Under the pieces are notes generated by a model. That model was not told where the DNA came from. It searched no databases and was given only the letters and a program-made list of their open reading frames with translations. A stretch of 64,000 nucleotides of DNA from Aquidulcibacter paucihalophilus (GTDB taxonomy: Bacteria > Pseudomonadota > Alphaproteobacteria > Caulobacterales > Caulobacteraceae), in assembly GCA_030285985.1 (NCBI GenBank), contig CP127384.1, forward strand, positions 248,001 through 312,000, in the 5' to 3' direction. This document shows positions 24,961 through 33,156 of the stretch, piece by piece (position 1 is the stretch's first letter; the number at the start of each line of letters is the position of its first letter). Both the position numbers and the translations under genes were made by a program.

Positions 24961-26832
24961 TCAGGCCGCGCCCTGCCGCAGGGCCTCCAGTACGCCCTTG
25001 CCATAGCGGTCCAGCCGGGTCTGGCCGACGCCGGAGATATGGCCCAGCCGCTCGAGGTCGGCCGGTTCGGCGAGGGCGATTTCCAGCAGGGTCTTGTCCT
25101 GGAAAATCACATAGGGGGGGACGCGCTGTTCGGCGGCCCGGTCGCGGCGCCAGGTCCGCAGGATCTCGAACCGGGCGCGGACGTCGGCGTCCATGGTCTC
25201 GAGCGCGGCGTTGCGGCCCGTGCGCGTCCGCTCGCGCGGGGCTGTGGCGGCGCGGGCGGCGGCGGCGCGCACCTCAATGGCGCGTTCGCCGCGATAGACG
25301 GCGCGCACGGCCTCGGGATCGCCCAGCCGGACCAGCGGCTTGCCCTCATTCGGGTCCTCGACCAGCAGCCCTTCGAACATCAGATGGTCGACCACGTCGC
25401 GCCAGGTGTGCTGGCCCGTGTCGGCGCCGATGGCCCAGGTGGACAGGGCCGTCTCCCAGGGCTGGACGTCCTTCGTCTTGCCCAGCAGGTGGTCGATGAC
25501 GCGGGTCTTGCCGAACCGCTCGCCCAGCCGCTGCACCGCCGCCAGCGCCTTCTGGGCCGGGACGGTGGCGTCGAAGACGGCGGGCGGGTCGAGGCACAGG
25601 TCGCAGACGCCGCAGCGTTCGGCGCCTTCTTCCCCGAAATAGCGGCGCACGGCCTGGGCGCGACAGACGGCGCCGTCGAGCATGGCGAACAGCTGGCGGG
25701 CCTTGCGGACCTGCACCGCCTTGACCTCCTCGGCCATGGGGCGGCCCTCGAGCCGTTTCAGCGTCCAGGCGATGTCGGAGGGGCCGTACAGGGTGATGCC
25801 GTCGGCGGGTTCGCCGTCGCGGCCGGCCCGGCCGATCTCCTGCCAGTAGGCCTCGAGCGAGCCTGGCGGATCGGCGTGGATGACGAAACGGACGTCGGCC
25901 TTGTCGACTCCCATGCCGAAGGCGATGGTCGCCACCATGACCGCCCCGTCCTCGGCCAGGAACCGCTCTAGCCGGCGGTCGCGGTCGCGGGCGTCCATAC
26001 CGGCGTGATAGGCGATGGCGTTGGTCCCGGCCTCGCGCAGGGCCTGGGCGACCCGTTCGCAGCCGTCGCGGCTGCCGCAATAGACCACCCCGGACTTGCC
26101 GCGCCGCTGGCGCACCAGATCGATGACGGCGGCGTCCGTGCGGGCCCGCGATGCGCTTTCCTTGCGGATCGCCGAGAGTTGCAGATTCGGCCGGGCGAAG
26201 CTGTCGACCACGACCTTCGCATCGTCCAGCCGTAGCGAACGGACGATGTCGTCGCGGGTTCGGGCGTCGGCGGTGGCGGTGACGGCGATCCGCGGCACGC
26301 CCGGGAACAGCTCGGCCAGTCGGCCCAGGGTCCTGTAATCCGGACGGAAATCATGTCCCCACTGTGAGACACAATGCGCTTCGTCGATGGCGATCAGGCT
26401 CAGAGGCAGGTCGTGCAGCCGGTCGATCAGATGCGGCTGGGCCAGTCCCTCGGGTGAGACATAAAGCAGGTCCAGCTCCCCCGCCCGGGCCTGACGCCAG
26501 ATGGCCGAGCGGTCGTCCATGGAGACGCCCGAGTCGAGCCGCGCGGCCGCCACCCCCTGCTGTTTCAGCGCCTCGACCTGGTCGGTCATCAGGGCGATCA
26601 GGGGCGAGACGACGAGACCCAGCCCGGGCCGGAGCATGGCCGGGATCTGGTAGCAGACGCTCTTGCCGCCGCCGGTCGGCAGGACGGCGACGACGTCGCG
26701 CCCGGCGAGGATTTCGGTCACCACCTCAGCCTGGCGCCCGCGGAAATCGGCATGGCCCCAGACCCGCTCCAGCGTCGCCCGCGCGTCGGCGAGCGACAGG
26801 GCGGGCGGGGAAAGGATCGAGTCGGCGAACAT
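24961..26832 (-). CDS. recQ: ATP-dependent DNA helicase RecQ
   Basis: 623 residues from ATG 26832 (ATG 26850 also possible). 3'-5' helicase in recombination and fork repair. Helicase motifs: Walker A PTGGGKSVCYQIPA, DEAH box IDEAHCVSQWGHDFRPDY, motif IV-VI region with GFGMGVDKADVRFVIH-type text and QEIGRAGRDG. The RQC zinc-binding region has the cysteines of CGVCDLCLDPP, followed by a winged helix, and a C-terminal HRDC domain ends in GVGQTRLDRYGKGVLEAL. Divergent from the flotillin-like gene, with 185 bases between. Confidence 0.96.
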   Translation of the reverse strand: MFADSILSPPALSLADARATLERVWGHADFRGRQAEVVTEILAGRDVVAVLPTGGGKSVCYQIPAMLRPGLGLVVSPLIALMTDQVEALKQQGVAAARLDSGVSMDDRSAIWRQARAGELDLLYVSPEGLAQPHLIDRLHDLPLSLIAIDEAHCVSQWGHDFRPDYRTLGRLAELFPGVPRIAVTATADARTRDDIVRSLRLDDAKVVVDSFARPNLQLSAIRKESASRARTDAAVIDLVRQRRGKSGVVYCGSRDGCERVAQALREAGTNAIAYHAGMDARDRDRRLERFLAEDGAVMVATIAFGMGVDKADVRFVIHADPPGSLEAYWQEIGRAGRDGEPADGITLYGPSDIAWTLKRLEGRPMAEEVKAVQVRKARQLFAMLDGAVCRAQAVRRYFGEEGAERCGVCDLCLDPPAVFDATVPAQKALAAVQRLGERFGKTRVIDHLLGKTKDVQPWETALSTWAIGADTGQHTWRDVVDHLMFEGLLVEDPNEGKPLVRLGDPEAVRAVYRGERAIEVRAAAARAATAPRERTRTGRNAALETMDADVRARFEILRTWRRDRAAEQRVPPYVIFQDKTLLEIALAEPADLERLGHISGVGQTRLDRYGKGVLEALRQGAA

Positions 26833-26930
26833 GGCGGCCTTGTGCCTCATTTGTTCCGGTCTGTCAGTGGGGAAGTCCGTATCCGGGCCGCGGTTTTTCC
26901 TGCCCTTCAGGGGGCGGGATTCCGGCGCGC

Positions 26931-26966
26931 GCGGAACCTCCCGCAATAGCGGAACCTCCCGCAATA
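26931..26966. repeat. Exact 18-base tandem duplication in the recQ/flotillin intergenic region
   Basis: GCGGAACCTCCCGCAATA occurs twice, head to tail, without mismatch (26931-26948 and 26949-26966). Each unit can fold as GCGG-AACCTC-CCGC. It lies about 50 bases before the flotillin-like start, within or near its promoter; a short GGAC-ATA-GTCC inverted repeat and AGGGGG ribosome-binding site follow. It could be a paired operator or a recent slippage duplication. Confidence 0.8.
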
Positions 26967-27017
26967 GTTGCGCCCCCCGGGGTTTATGGACATAGTCCGG
27001 CCAATTCAGGGGGTCTC

Positions 27018-28403
27018 ATGCATTTGTATTTCATCGCCGGCGGCGTAGCGCTCGGCGTCTTCGTCATTGGTTTCCTGATCGCGCTTGTTCTGCGCCGGGT
27101 GGTCCCGACCAACGAAGTTCACATCGTCCAGCGCGGCCGGTCGCGCGTCAGCTACGGTGCCAGCCAGACGGCCGGAAACGTCTATTACGAGTGGCCGGCC
27201 TTCCTGCCCCGGATCGGCGTCCTGGTGACCAAATTCCCGGTCTCGATCTTTGATGTGAACCTGAAAGACTACGAGGCCTACGATACCGGGCGCCTCCCGT
27301 TCCGCGTGGACGTGCAGGCCTTCATGCGGATCGCAAAGTCGGACACGGCGGCGGAAAAGGTCGCCAATTTCGACGAGCTGCAACACCAGCTGTCCGGCAT
27401 CCTCCAGGGCGCCGTCCGGAACGTGCTCGCCACCCACAAGCTCGAGGACATCCTCGAGGCCCGATCCACCCTGGCCGAGGCCTTCACCGCCCAGGTGGAC
27501 AACCAGCTTCAGGCCTGGGGCGTCGAGACGGTCAAGAACATCGAGTTCATGGACATCCGCGACAGCGCCAACTCCCAGGTCATCGCCAACATCATGGCCA
27601 AGGAAAAATCCCGCATCGATCGCGAGAGCCGCGAGGCCGTGGCGATGAACAGCCAGATGGCCCGGACCAAGGAAATCGAGGCCGAGCGCATCGTCGAGGT
27701 GAACCAGCAGGACGCCCTGCAGCAGGTCGGCATGCGGACGGCCGAGCAGGAGAAGCAGGTCGGCATCGCCAAACAGGTCGCCGAGCAGGAGGTTCTGGTC
27801 GCGCAGAAGGACACCACCGAACGCGAGATGGATGTGAAGCGGGTCGCCGATACGCGCGCCGCCGACATCGCCAAGGGCGTCGCGGAGGTTCAGGCCGCGC
27901 AGGAGCGCGAGGTCACCATCATCCGGGCCGAGGGCCAGCGCCAGCAACAGGTCATCGGCGCGGAGGCGGAACGCCAGCGTCTGGAGCTGGTCGCACAGGG
28001 CACGCTGGCACAGCAGAAGCTCGACGCCGAAGGTTTGCTGGCGCAGGGCCAGAGCCGCGCCGAAGCCGAGCGGCTGCTGCTCCTGGCGCCGGTCACCACC
28101 CAGATCGAACTGGCCCGGGAGATCGGCGGCAACGAGGGCTACCAGACCTATCTGGTGCGCGTGGAGCAGATCAAGGCGGGGCAGACCGTGGGTGTCGCCC
28201 AGGCCGAGGCCCTCAAGGCCGCGGACATCAAGGTGATCGTGACGGGCGGCGACGTGCCTTCGGGCATGAACGGCATCACCGACGTGTTCAGCGCCAAGGG
28301 CGGACAGGCCCTCGGCGCGATGCTGGAGGGACTGGCCCAGACCGACGCCGGCAAGGCCGTGGTGGAACGGGCGACAAAGGGGTCGGCAAAGCCCAGGGAA
28401 TAG
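27018..28403 (+). CDS. Flotillin-like SPFH-domain membrane protein
   Basis: 461 residues. One N-terminal membrane segment (FIAGGVALGVFVIGFLIALVL, in part), then an SPFH/band-7 domain (about 30-190; PTNEVHIVQRGRSRVSYG, FPVSIFDVNLKDYEAY), then a long Ala/Glu-rich coiled coil (about 195-370) with the EAERQRLE-type repeats of flotillins, and a C-terminal domain ending in GKAVVERATKGS. Flotillins scaffold detergent-resistant membrane patches. No NfeD partner gene is adjacent, which is unusual since many bacterial flotillins are paired with one. ATG 27018 has AGGGGG just upstream. Confidence 0.88.
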   Translation: MHLYFIAGGVALGVFVIGFLIALVLRRVVPTNEVHIVQRGRSRVSYGASQTAGNVYYEWPAFLPRIGVLVTKFPVSIFDVNLKDYEAYDTGRLPFRVDVQAFMRIAKSDTAAEKVANFDELQHQLSGILQGAVRNVLATHKLEDILEARSTLAEAFTAQVDNQLQAWGVETVKNIEFMDIRDSANSQVIANIMAKEKSRIDRESREAVAMNSQMARTKEIEAERIVEVNQQDALQQVGMRTAEQEKQVGIAKQVAEQEVLVAQKDTTEREMDVKRVADTRAADIAKGVAEVQAAQEREVTIIRAEGQRQQQVIGAEAERQRLELVAQGTLAQQKLDAEGLLAQGQSRAEAERLLLLAPVTTQIELAREIGGNEGYQTYLVRVEQIKAGQTVGVAQAEALKAADIKVIVTGGDVPSGMNGITDVFSAKGGQALGAMLEGLAQTDAGKAVVERATKGSAKPRE

Positions 28404-28422
28404 CGCTGTTGGGGGTCCGGTC

Positions 28423-28448
28423 GGCCGCCGACAAGTCTATCGGCGGCC
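28423..28448. terminator. Hairpin between convergent flotillin-like and HAMP-protein genes
   Basis: GGCCGCCGA (28423-28431) and TCGGCGGCC (28440-28448) form a perfect 9-base stem with an 8-base loop, 19 bases after the flotillin-like stop and 39 before the end of the convergent gene. There is no U tract, so termination is plausible rather than certain. Confidence 0.5.
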
Positions 28449-28487
28449 GCATCCCTCCCGACGTCGACTCCCCCGGGCCCGGCAGAG

Positions 28488-29213
28488 TCAGCCAGATTCC
28501 GCGTGTTGAGGCGGATCGACAGTCCAGGCGGGCCAGGTCCATCCCGCGGCTACGCCCAGACCTCTCCGCGGTGCGAACCGCCCGCTGAGATCGATCACGA
28601 GCCCGGCCTGCGGTGCCGGGCTTTCCGGGGTCGCCTCAATCCCGGTGAGGTCGGGGATTTCAAATTCTGACACCGTCGCCGCGTCTGGCGAAGGACCTGG
28701 AAGCTCGTCCACGAAGGACGACGGGGCACCCACGAGCCTGTTCATCAGCAGGCGTCGTTCTTCCATATGGACCTGGTAGAGCGCGTCGTACCTCGCCTGA
28801 AGGCCCGCCTCGGAGCGTCGACTCGCCATCGCCGCCTCCTGGAAGACGAAAATCGCCCGCGCCAGGCGGCGAACGCCAACGACCGGTCCACGGAGATCGG
28901 CGAGGTCATCCGTGTGACCGTCAACCAGGGCGTCCAGGCGATCCGCGAGATCCCGGTAGGGCTTGAGAGCAATTCCGCCAATCGTCCGCGCTGTGAGGAC
29001 GCAGGCCACCCAGAGCAGAAAGCCCGTCAGCCCGGCCTTGGTGGCGGCATTCACGAGGGCTTCCTGGCCTGCCTCGAGTGTAAGCTGATGACCCACGGCG
29101 ACGATGCGTTCGAACTGGAGCGCGGAAAGGCCGCCCAGAACGGTGGCGACCAGGGAGCCGGCGATGAGGGTGATGTGCGATTTGAAGAATGTCGCAGATT
29201 CTCGACGGGACAT
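28488..29213 (-). CDS. Two-helix membrane protein with HAMP-like linker and no output domain
   Basis: 241 residues from ATG 29213 (AAAGGG about 7 bases upstream; an in-frame start at 29255 exists). Two membrane segments (about 13-35 and 60-78) flank a short periplasmic part. Then comes a HAMP-like segment, KPYRDLADRLDALVDGH to VGVRRLARAIFVFQEAAM, like that of chemoreceptors. A short predicted coiled coil (ARYDALYQVHMEERRLLMNR) and a Pro-rich, probably disordered tail follow; there is no kinase, cyclase or methyl-accepting domain. It lies 65 bases downstream of an orphan response regulator gene and may share its transcript. Confidence 0.6.
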   Translation of the reverse strand: MSRRESATFFKSHITLIAGSLVATVLGGLSALQFERIVAVGHQLTLEAGQEALVNAATKAGLTGFLLWVACVLTARTIGGIALKPYRDLADRLDALVDGHTDDLADLRGPVVGVRRLARAIFVFQEAAMASRRSEAGLQARYDALYQVHMEERRLLMNRLVGAPSSFVDELPGPSPDAATVSEFEIPDLTGIEATPESPAPQAGLVIDLSGRFAPRRGLGVAAGWTWPAWTVDPPQHAESG

Positions 29214-29278
29214 GACAGAAGCCCTTTGACTGTTATCTGTCTTGTAAGAGAACACAGGTCTGCCGCCATATCGTAGTT

Positions 29279-29932
29279 CTACTGCGCCGACTGTTTTTCT
29301 ACATGTCCTGACAGGTCCGGCGCTTCCCGTTCTGCGTCAAACCAGAGCCTGAATACGGCAGATAGACTTCGAAGTGCCAGTTTTTCCATCAAGTTGATGC
29401 GATACATCTCAACAGTTCGAATACTGAGTTCCAGATTGTAGGCGATCAGCTTGTTCGACAAGCCCGCCAGCAAGCCTTGCACGACCTGTATTTCCCGAGG
29501 GGACAGCAAGGCCAGGCGGGCACAGGCGGAAGCCTTGCGGTCCGCTTCAGCTTCGGTCGTGTCGAGGCGTTCGAAGGCCTCGGCCACCATGTTCAGCAGG
29601 TCGGCATCCGCATAGGGTTTTTCCAGAAAATACAGGGCACCCGCCCTCATCGCGCGGACCGCGATCTCGATATTGTTGTCGCCGGTGAAGACGATCACCG
29701 GCAGCGCCATGCCACTGGCGATCATCTGATCCTGAACACGGAGCCCATCGGGTTCGGGCATGTGGATGTCGAGCAGAACGCATCCCGGCTTCCGATCCGG
29801 TTGAGAGTCGAGGAAATGCCGACCGGAGGCATGGGTCTTCACATCATAGCCGTCCGAACGCAGGAGCTCGGCACCGTGCGCCCGGTCGACCGGGTCGGCC
29901 TCGACGATGTGTACGCAACGATCAGTCAGCAT
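29279..29932 (-). CDS. FixJ/NarL-type response regulator, orphan
   Basis: 217 residues from ATG 29932 (ATG 29959 is an alternative). Receiver domain: phosphoacceptor Asp in VLLDIHMPEPDG, switch Thr in VIVFTGDN, Lys in FLEKPYADADLL. The metal-binding acidic pair after the first strand, usually VDDD/VDDE, reads VEAD here, so one acidic residue is missing. The C-terminal LuxR-type helix-turn-helix is LSPREIQVVQGLLAGLSNK with SIRTVEMYRINLMEKLALRS, closest to FixJ. No histidine kinase gene is adjacent; the next gene downstream encodes the HAMP-like membrane protein. DNA target unknown. Confidence 0.88.
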   Translation of the reverse strand: MLTDRCVHIVEADPVDRAHGAELLRSDGYDVKTHASGRHFLDSQPDRKPGCVLLDIHMPEPDGLRVQDQMIASGMALPVIVFTGDNNIEIAVRAMRAGALYFLEKPYADADLLNMVAEAFERLDTTEAEADRKASACARLALLSPREIQVVQGLLAGLSNKLIAYNLELSIRTVEMYRINLMEKLALRSLSAVFRLWFDAEREAPDLSGHVEKQSAQ

Positions 29933-30035
29933 ATCCCGACCCCATGATGGCGTGGTCATCGGATATTGTGATCCGGGGTGCCGGACACTCCGACCCCGCC
30001 TGACCTTTACTCTCTTTATTCGGGAAATTCTCTCG

Positions 30036-30434
30036 CTATTCATCCCCAGGGGTGAGCAACGCCACACAGCGCAATTTTTTGCCATTCAGGACGGCGCATG
30101 CACCCTGGGCCCCGGGCTGACCCAATCCCACGAGCCGAAGCCCGGTCGGGGACGACAATCGCGGACGGGCCGGCCGCTCCGAACGCTCGGCGATTCCGGC
30201 ATCTTCGGCCGACGACCACCCCGGAAAGTGCGGCGCGGGATTTTCCTGCTCCGGCTTCGGTTCGGCAAACGGATCGTAGAGGACGACCCGCAGACCCGGA
30301 GCGGGTGCGACGGTTCCGTCGACCCCGCAGCCCGGCCCGGTCTGGCAGGATGGGATCTCAACGGGTGCGGGCGCGACCGCCCGGATCAGGAAGGCTCCAA
30401 TCGAGAAGCCGAACAACAAGGTGAGCAGGCGCAT
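30036..30434 (-). CDS. Small membrane-anchored or exported protein, unknown
   Basis: 132 residues from ATG 30434, preferred over ATG 30440 because GGAG lies 8 bases ahead. The N-terminus MRLLTLLFGFSIGAFLIRAV is a signal anchor, followed by a Pro-rich periplasmic region with two cysteines (PSCQTGPGCGVDG) and two more near the end (GACAVLNGKKLRCVALL). Third-position G/C is high throughout. No family recognised. Upstream, 30435-30671 has no gene; it holds a stem-loop GATCGGCCC/GGGCC-AT-GATC (30451-30474) and the promoter of the divergent methyltransferase gene. Confidence 0.5.
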   Translation of the reverse strand: MRLLTLLFGFSIGAFLIRAVAPAPVEIPSCQTGPGCGVDGTVAPAPGLRVVLYDPFAEPKPEQENPAPHFPGWSSAEDAGIAERSERPARPRLSSPTGLRLVGLGQPGAQGACAVLNGKKLRCVALLTPGDE

Positions 30435-30671
30435 CGGCATCGCTCCGGGTGATCGGCCCTGTGGGGCCATGATCGGTTCGGCGGTGAACGCGCAACGGCA
30501 AGGACCGCCGGCGTTGTAATCAGCGCTGCGGCCTTGGTAGGGGCCGTATGGGAGCGGGCCAATCCGGTAGAAATACTGGGCTCTTCCGGGGCGACTTCGG
30601 AGACCGCACCAACCGCGCGCGATCTTGTCTTTGGCTTCGCGCGGCCCCGCATTCCGGCTATAGGCGCCGCC

Positions 30672-31571
30672 ATGACATCCCTTCTCTACGGCCGCCCGCC
30701 CGCCGTGTTCGATCCGCCCGGTGCAGCGACCCAGCTTTCGCCCCTGATCCCCGGCGCGACGCCGATCGAGGACCTGGCCGAAGGCTCGGCCGACGGCATC
30801 ATGATCTACGCCCCGCCCGGCGTTCTGGAGCGGCGCTATACGCTGGCGCTGGCTCTGAGGGCGTTGAAGCCCGGCGGCCGGCTGGACGTCATGGCGGCCA
30901 AGGACAAGGGCGGGTCCCGACTGAAGAAGGAGCTGCAGGGCTTCGGCGTCGAGGTCGGCGAGAGCGCCAAGGCGCACCACCGCCGCTGCGTCGTCATCCG
31001 CCCGGAGACGCTGACGGGGCTCGAGGCGGCCATCGCCGCCGGCGCGCCGCGGCTGGTCGAGGGCCTGGACGCCTGGTCGCAGCCCGGCGTCTTCGCCTGG
31101 GACCGGATCGATGCGGGCTCCCTGCTCCTCGCCCAGGCCCTGCCGCCGCTGAAAGGGGCTGGGATTGATCTCGGCTGTGGTTACGGCGCGCTGGCGACGG
31201 TGGTGCTGGGCTCACCGGCGGTGACCTCGCTGCGTCTGGTCGATCTGGACCGGCGGGCGATCGCGGCCGCGAAAAAGAACGTCACGGATCCGCGCGCGAC
31301 CTTTGAATGGGCCGATGCGCGGACGCTGGAGGATGTCGGCGAGCTGAATTTCGTCGTCAGCAATCCGCCCTTCCATGACGGCGGGGCCGAGGACAAGCGG
31401 CTGGGCCAGGCCTTCATCCGCAAGGCCGCGGGCCTGCTGAAGAAGGGCGGCGTGCTGTGGGTCGTGGCCAACCGCCACCTGCCCTATGAGGCCGAGCTGA
31501 AGGATGCCTTCAAACGGGTCGACATGATCGCCGACTCCGGCGGCTACAAGGTGTTCGAGGCCGTGAAGTGA
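30672..31571 (+). CDS. Class I SAM-dependent methyltransferase, RsmC/RlmG-like
   Basis: 299 residues. The second half is a Rossmann methyltransferase: SAM motif GIDLGCGYGALATVVLG, acidic strand LRLVDLDRRAI, and catalytic-loop NPPF in VVSNPPFHDGG, the signature of RNA N2-guanine methyltransferases such as RsmC (G1207 of 16S rRNA). The first half is a degenerate methyltransferase-like domain (MIYAPPGVLERR, ALKPGGRLDVMAAKDKGG), also as in RsmC. Shorter than E. coli RsmC (about 343). Exact rRNA target not decidable here. Followed at once by a palindromic repeat element and rsuA, another 16S rRNA modification gene. Confidence 0.85.
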   Translation: MTSLLYGRPPAVFDPPGAATQLSPLIPGATPIEDLAEGSADGIMIYAPPGVLERRYTLALALRALKPGGRLDVMAAKDKGGSRLKKELQGFGVEVGESAKAHHRRCVVIRPETLTGLEAAIAAGAPRLVEGLDAWSQPGVFAWDRIDAGSLLLAQALPPLKGAGIDLGCGYGALATVVLGSPAVTSLRLVDLDRRAIAAAKKNVTDPRATFEWADARTLEDVGELNFVVSNPPFHDGGAEDKRLGQAFIRKAAGLLKKGGVLWVVANRHLPYEAELKDAFKRVDMIADSGGYKVFEAVK

Positions 31572-31579
31572 GTTCTCTG

Positions 31580-31750
31580 CTTTCGTCATCCTCCGGCAAG
31601 CCGCGCAGCGGCGCAGACCGGGGGACCCAGCGGCGCGCGCGAGCGCGAAACTGCCGGGAGCGCGCTGTTCAAGCCAGCCTGCATGAGCAGGTCGCCTTCG
31701 GCGCCGCTGGGTCCCCCGGTCTCGCTGCGCTCGCCGGAGGATGACGAAAG
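31580..31750. repeat. 171-base palindromic, MITE-like element
   Basis: Left arm 31580-31636 begins CTTTCGTCATCCTCCGG; right arm 31700-31750 ends CCGGAGGATGACGAAAG, its exact reverse complement over the first 17 bases. Pairing continues inward with few mismatches over about 50 bases (GGGGGACCCAGCGGCGC against GCGCCGCTGGGTCCCCC). The 60-base centre has a smaller hairpin. No coding capacity; no target-site duplication visible. It ends one base before the rsuA start codon, so its right end supplies the GGAGG (31736-31740) used by that gene. Confidence 0.85.
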
Positions 31751-32485
31751 ATGAAAACCCCTACCTCCCGCGTGGACAAGCTGCTGGGTTCGATGGGCTA
31801 TGGCTCGCGGACCGAGATGGCGCGGCTGGGCAAGGCCGGCGGCATCGTGCTGGACGGCGTCGACCTGACCGATGTGTCGAAACGGATCGCGGTGACGCCG
31901 GACCTGACGGCGCGGATGGAGATCGACGGCCAGCCGCTGGATCCGGTGCCGGGTCTGGTGATGATGCTGCACAAGCCGCTCGGCATGACCTGTTCGCGCA
32001 AGGAGGACGGGGCCCTGGTCTATGACGTCCTGCCGCCCCGCTGGCGGCGGCGCGACCCGGCCATCTCGACCATCGGCCGGCTGGACAAACAGACCACCGG
32101 CCTGCTGTTGCTGACCGACGACGGCGACCTCTTGCACCGTGTGATCTCGCCCAAACGCCATGTGGCCAAGGTCTATCGCGCCACCCTGGCCCGGCCGCTG
32201 GTGGGGACCGAGGGCGACGTCTTCGCCGCCGGGGGGCTGGTGCTGGAGGGCGAGGACAAGCCGCTCTCGCCCGCCGTGCTGGAAGTCCTGTCGCCCACGG
32301 AGGCGCGACTGACGGTGACCGAGGGGCGCTATCACATGGTGCGGCGGATGTTCGCGGCGGTGGGCAACCACGTCGAGGGCCTGCACCGCGAGCGGGTCGG
32401 CGGCCTGGCCCTGCCGGACGATCTGGCGCCGGGGGCGTGGCGGCTGCTGGATCAGGACGGCATCAACGCCATATTCGCCACATGA
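31751..32485 (+). CDS. rsuA: rRNA pseudouridine synthase, RsuA family
   Basis: 244 residues. An N-terminal S4 RNA-binding domain (SRVDKLLGSMGYGSRTEM) precedes the RsuA/RluB/E/F catalytic domain with the signature GRLDKQTTGLLLLTDDG (catalytic Asp) and the later EGRYHMVRRMFAAVGNHV. Order and length agree best with RsuA, which makes pseudouridine 516 in 16S rRNA, though RluE/F-like specificity cannot be excluded. ATG 31751 follows the repeat element directly. The stop overlaps trpF as ATGA, linking it to the trp operon. Confidence 0.85.
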   Translation: MKTPTSRVDKLLGSMGYGSRTEMARLGKAGGIVLDGVDLTDVSKRIAVTPDLTARMEIDGQPLDPVPGLVMMLHKPLGMTCSRKEDGALVYDVLPPRWRRRDPAISTIGRLDKQTTGLLLLTDDGDLLHRVISPKRHVAKVYRATLARPLVGTEGDVFAAGGLVLEGEDKPLSPAVLEVLSPTEARLTVTEGRYHMVRRMFAAVGNHVEGLHRERVGGLALPDDLAPGAWRLLDQDGINAIFAT

Positions 32486-33123
32486 GCGCCCATGCCAAGA
32501 TCTGCGGCCTGACCACGCCCGGTACGCTCGATGCGGCTCTGGCCGGCGGTGCGGCCTTCGTCGGAGCGGTGGTCTTTCCGAAAAGCCCCCGCCACATCGA
32601 CCCGCTGCACGGCGCGACCCTGTTCGAACGCGCCCGCAACCGGGCGAAGATCGTGGCGGTGACGGTGGACGCCGACGACGCCCTGCTGACCGAAATCGCC
32701 CTCGTCCTGAAGCCCGACCTGATCCAGCTGCACGGCCATGAGAGCCGCGAGCAGGCGCAGCGGGTGCGGATGCTGACGGGGGCGGGGATCATCAAGGTCC
32801 TGCCGATCCGGTCGGCAGAGGATTTCGCGGAAGCGGAGGCCTGGGAGCCGCTCGTCGACCATCTGATGTTCGACGCCAGACCGCCCGAGGGCTCGCACCT
32901 GCCGGGCGGGGTCGGGGCGCGGTTCGACTGGAGCCTGCTGGCCGGCCGGGTCTTTGACCGGCCGTGGTTCTTGGCCGGCGGTCTGAACCCGGACAATGTG
33001 GCGCAGGCGATTTCGGTGTCGGGTGCGCCCCTGGTGGATGTGTCCTCTGGCGTCGAAAGTGCGCCGGGTGTTAAGGACCCGGCCCTGATCGCGGCGTTTC
33101 TCGAGGCGGTGCGGTCGGCCTGA
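32482..33123 (+). CDS. trpF: Phosphoribosylanthranilate isomerase
   Basis: 213 residues. Third step of tryptophan synthesis (PRA to CdRP). The catalytic Cys is in AKICGLT at the N-terminus and the partner Asp in KVLPIRS/LMFDARPPEGSHLPGG region; the C-terminal phosphate-binding part reads PWFLAGGLNPDNVAQAI and VDVSSGVESAPGVKD. ATG 32482 overlaps the rsuA stop (ATGA). The separation of trpFBA from trpE/G/D/C is normal for Caulobacterales and related alphaproteobacteria. Confidence 0.96.
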   Translation: MSAHAKICGLTTPGTLDAALAGGAAFVGAVVFPKSPRHIDPLHGATLFERARNRAKIVAVTVDADDALLTEIALVLKPDLIQLHGHESREQAQRVRMLTGAGIIKVLPIRSAEDFAEAEAWEPLVDHLMFDARPPEGSHLPGGVGARFDWSLLAGRVFDRPWFLAGGLNPDNVAQAISVSGAPLVDVSSGVESAPGVKDPALIAAFLEAVRSA

Positions 33124-33156
33124 TTTCCGCCGCTCCCCCGCGCGAAGGCTACTGAC

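Noticed and set aside
26364..27017. N-terminal extension of the flotillin-like protein by 218 codons
   Set aside because: The extension is antisense to recQ and lacks coding-like text; ATG 27018 starts directly at the membrane helix with a good ribosome-binding site.
31580..31750. CRISPR array or insertion sequence
   Set aside because: There is only one inverted pair, no regularly spaced direct repeats, and no transposase.
31741..32025. Alternative start ATG 31741 inside the repeat element
   Set aside because: It reads out of frame with the pseudouridine synthase and gives no family match; ATG 31751 gives the proper S4 domain.
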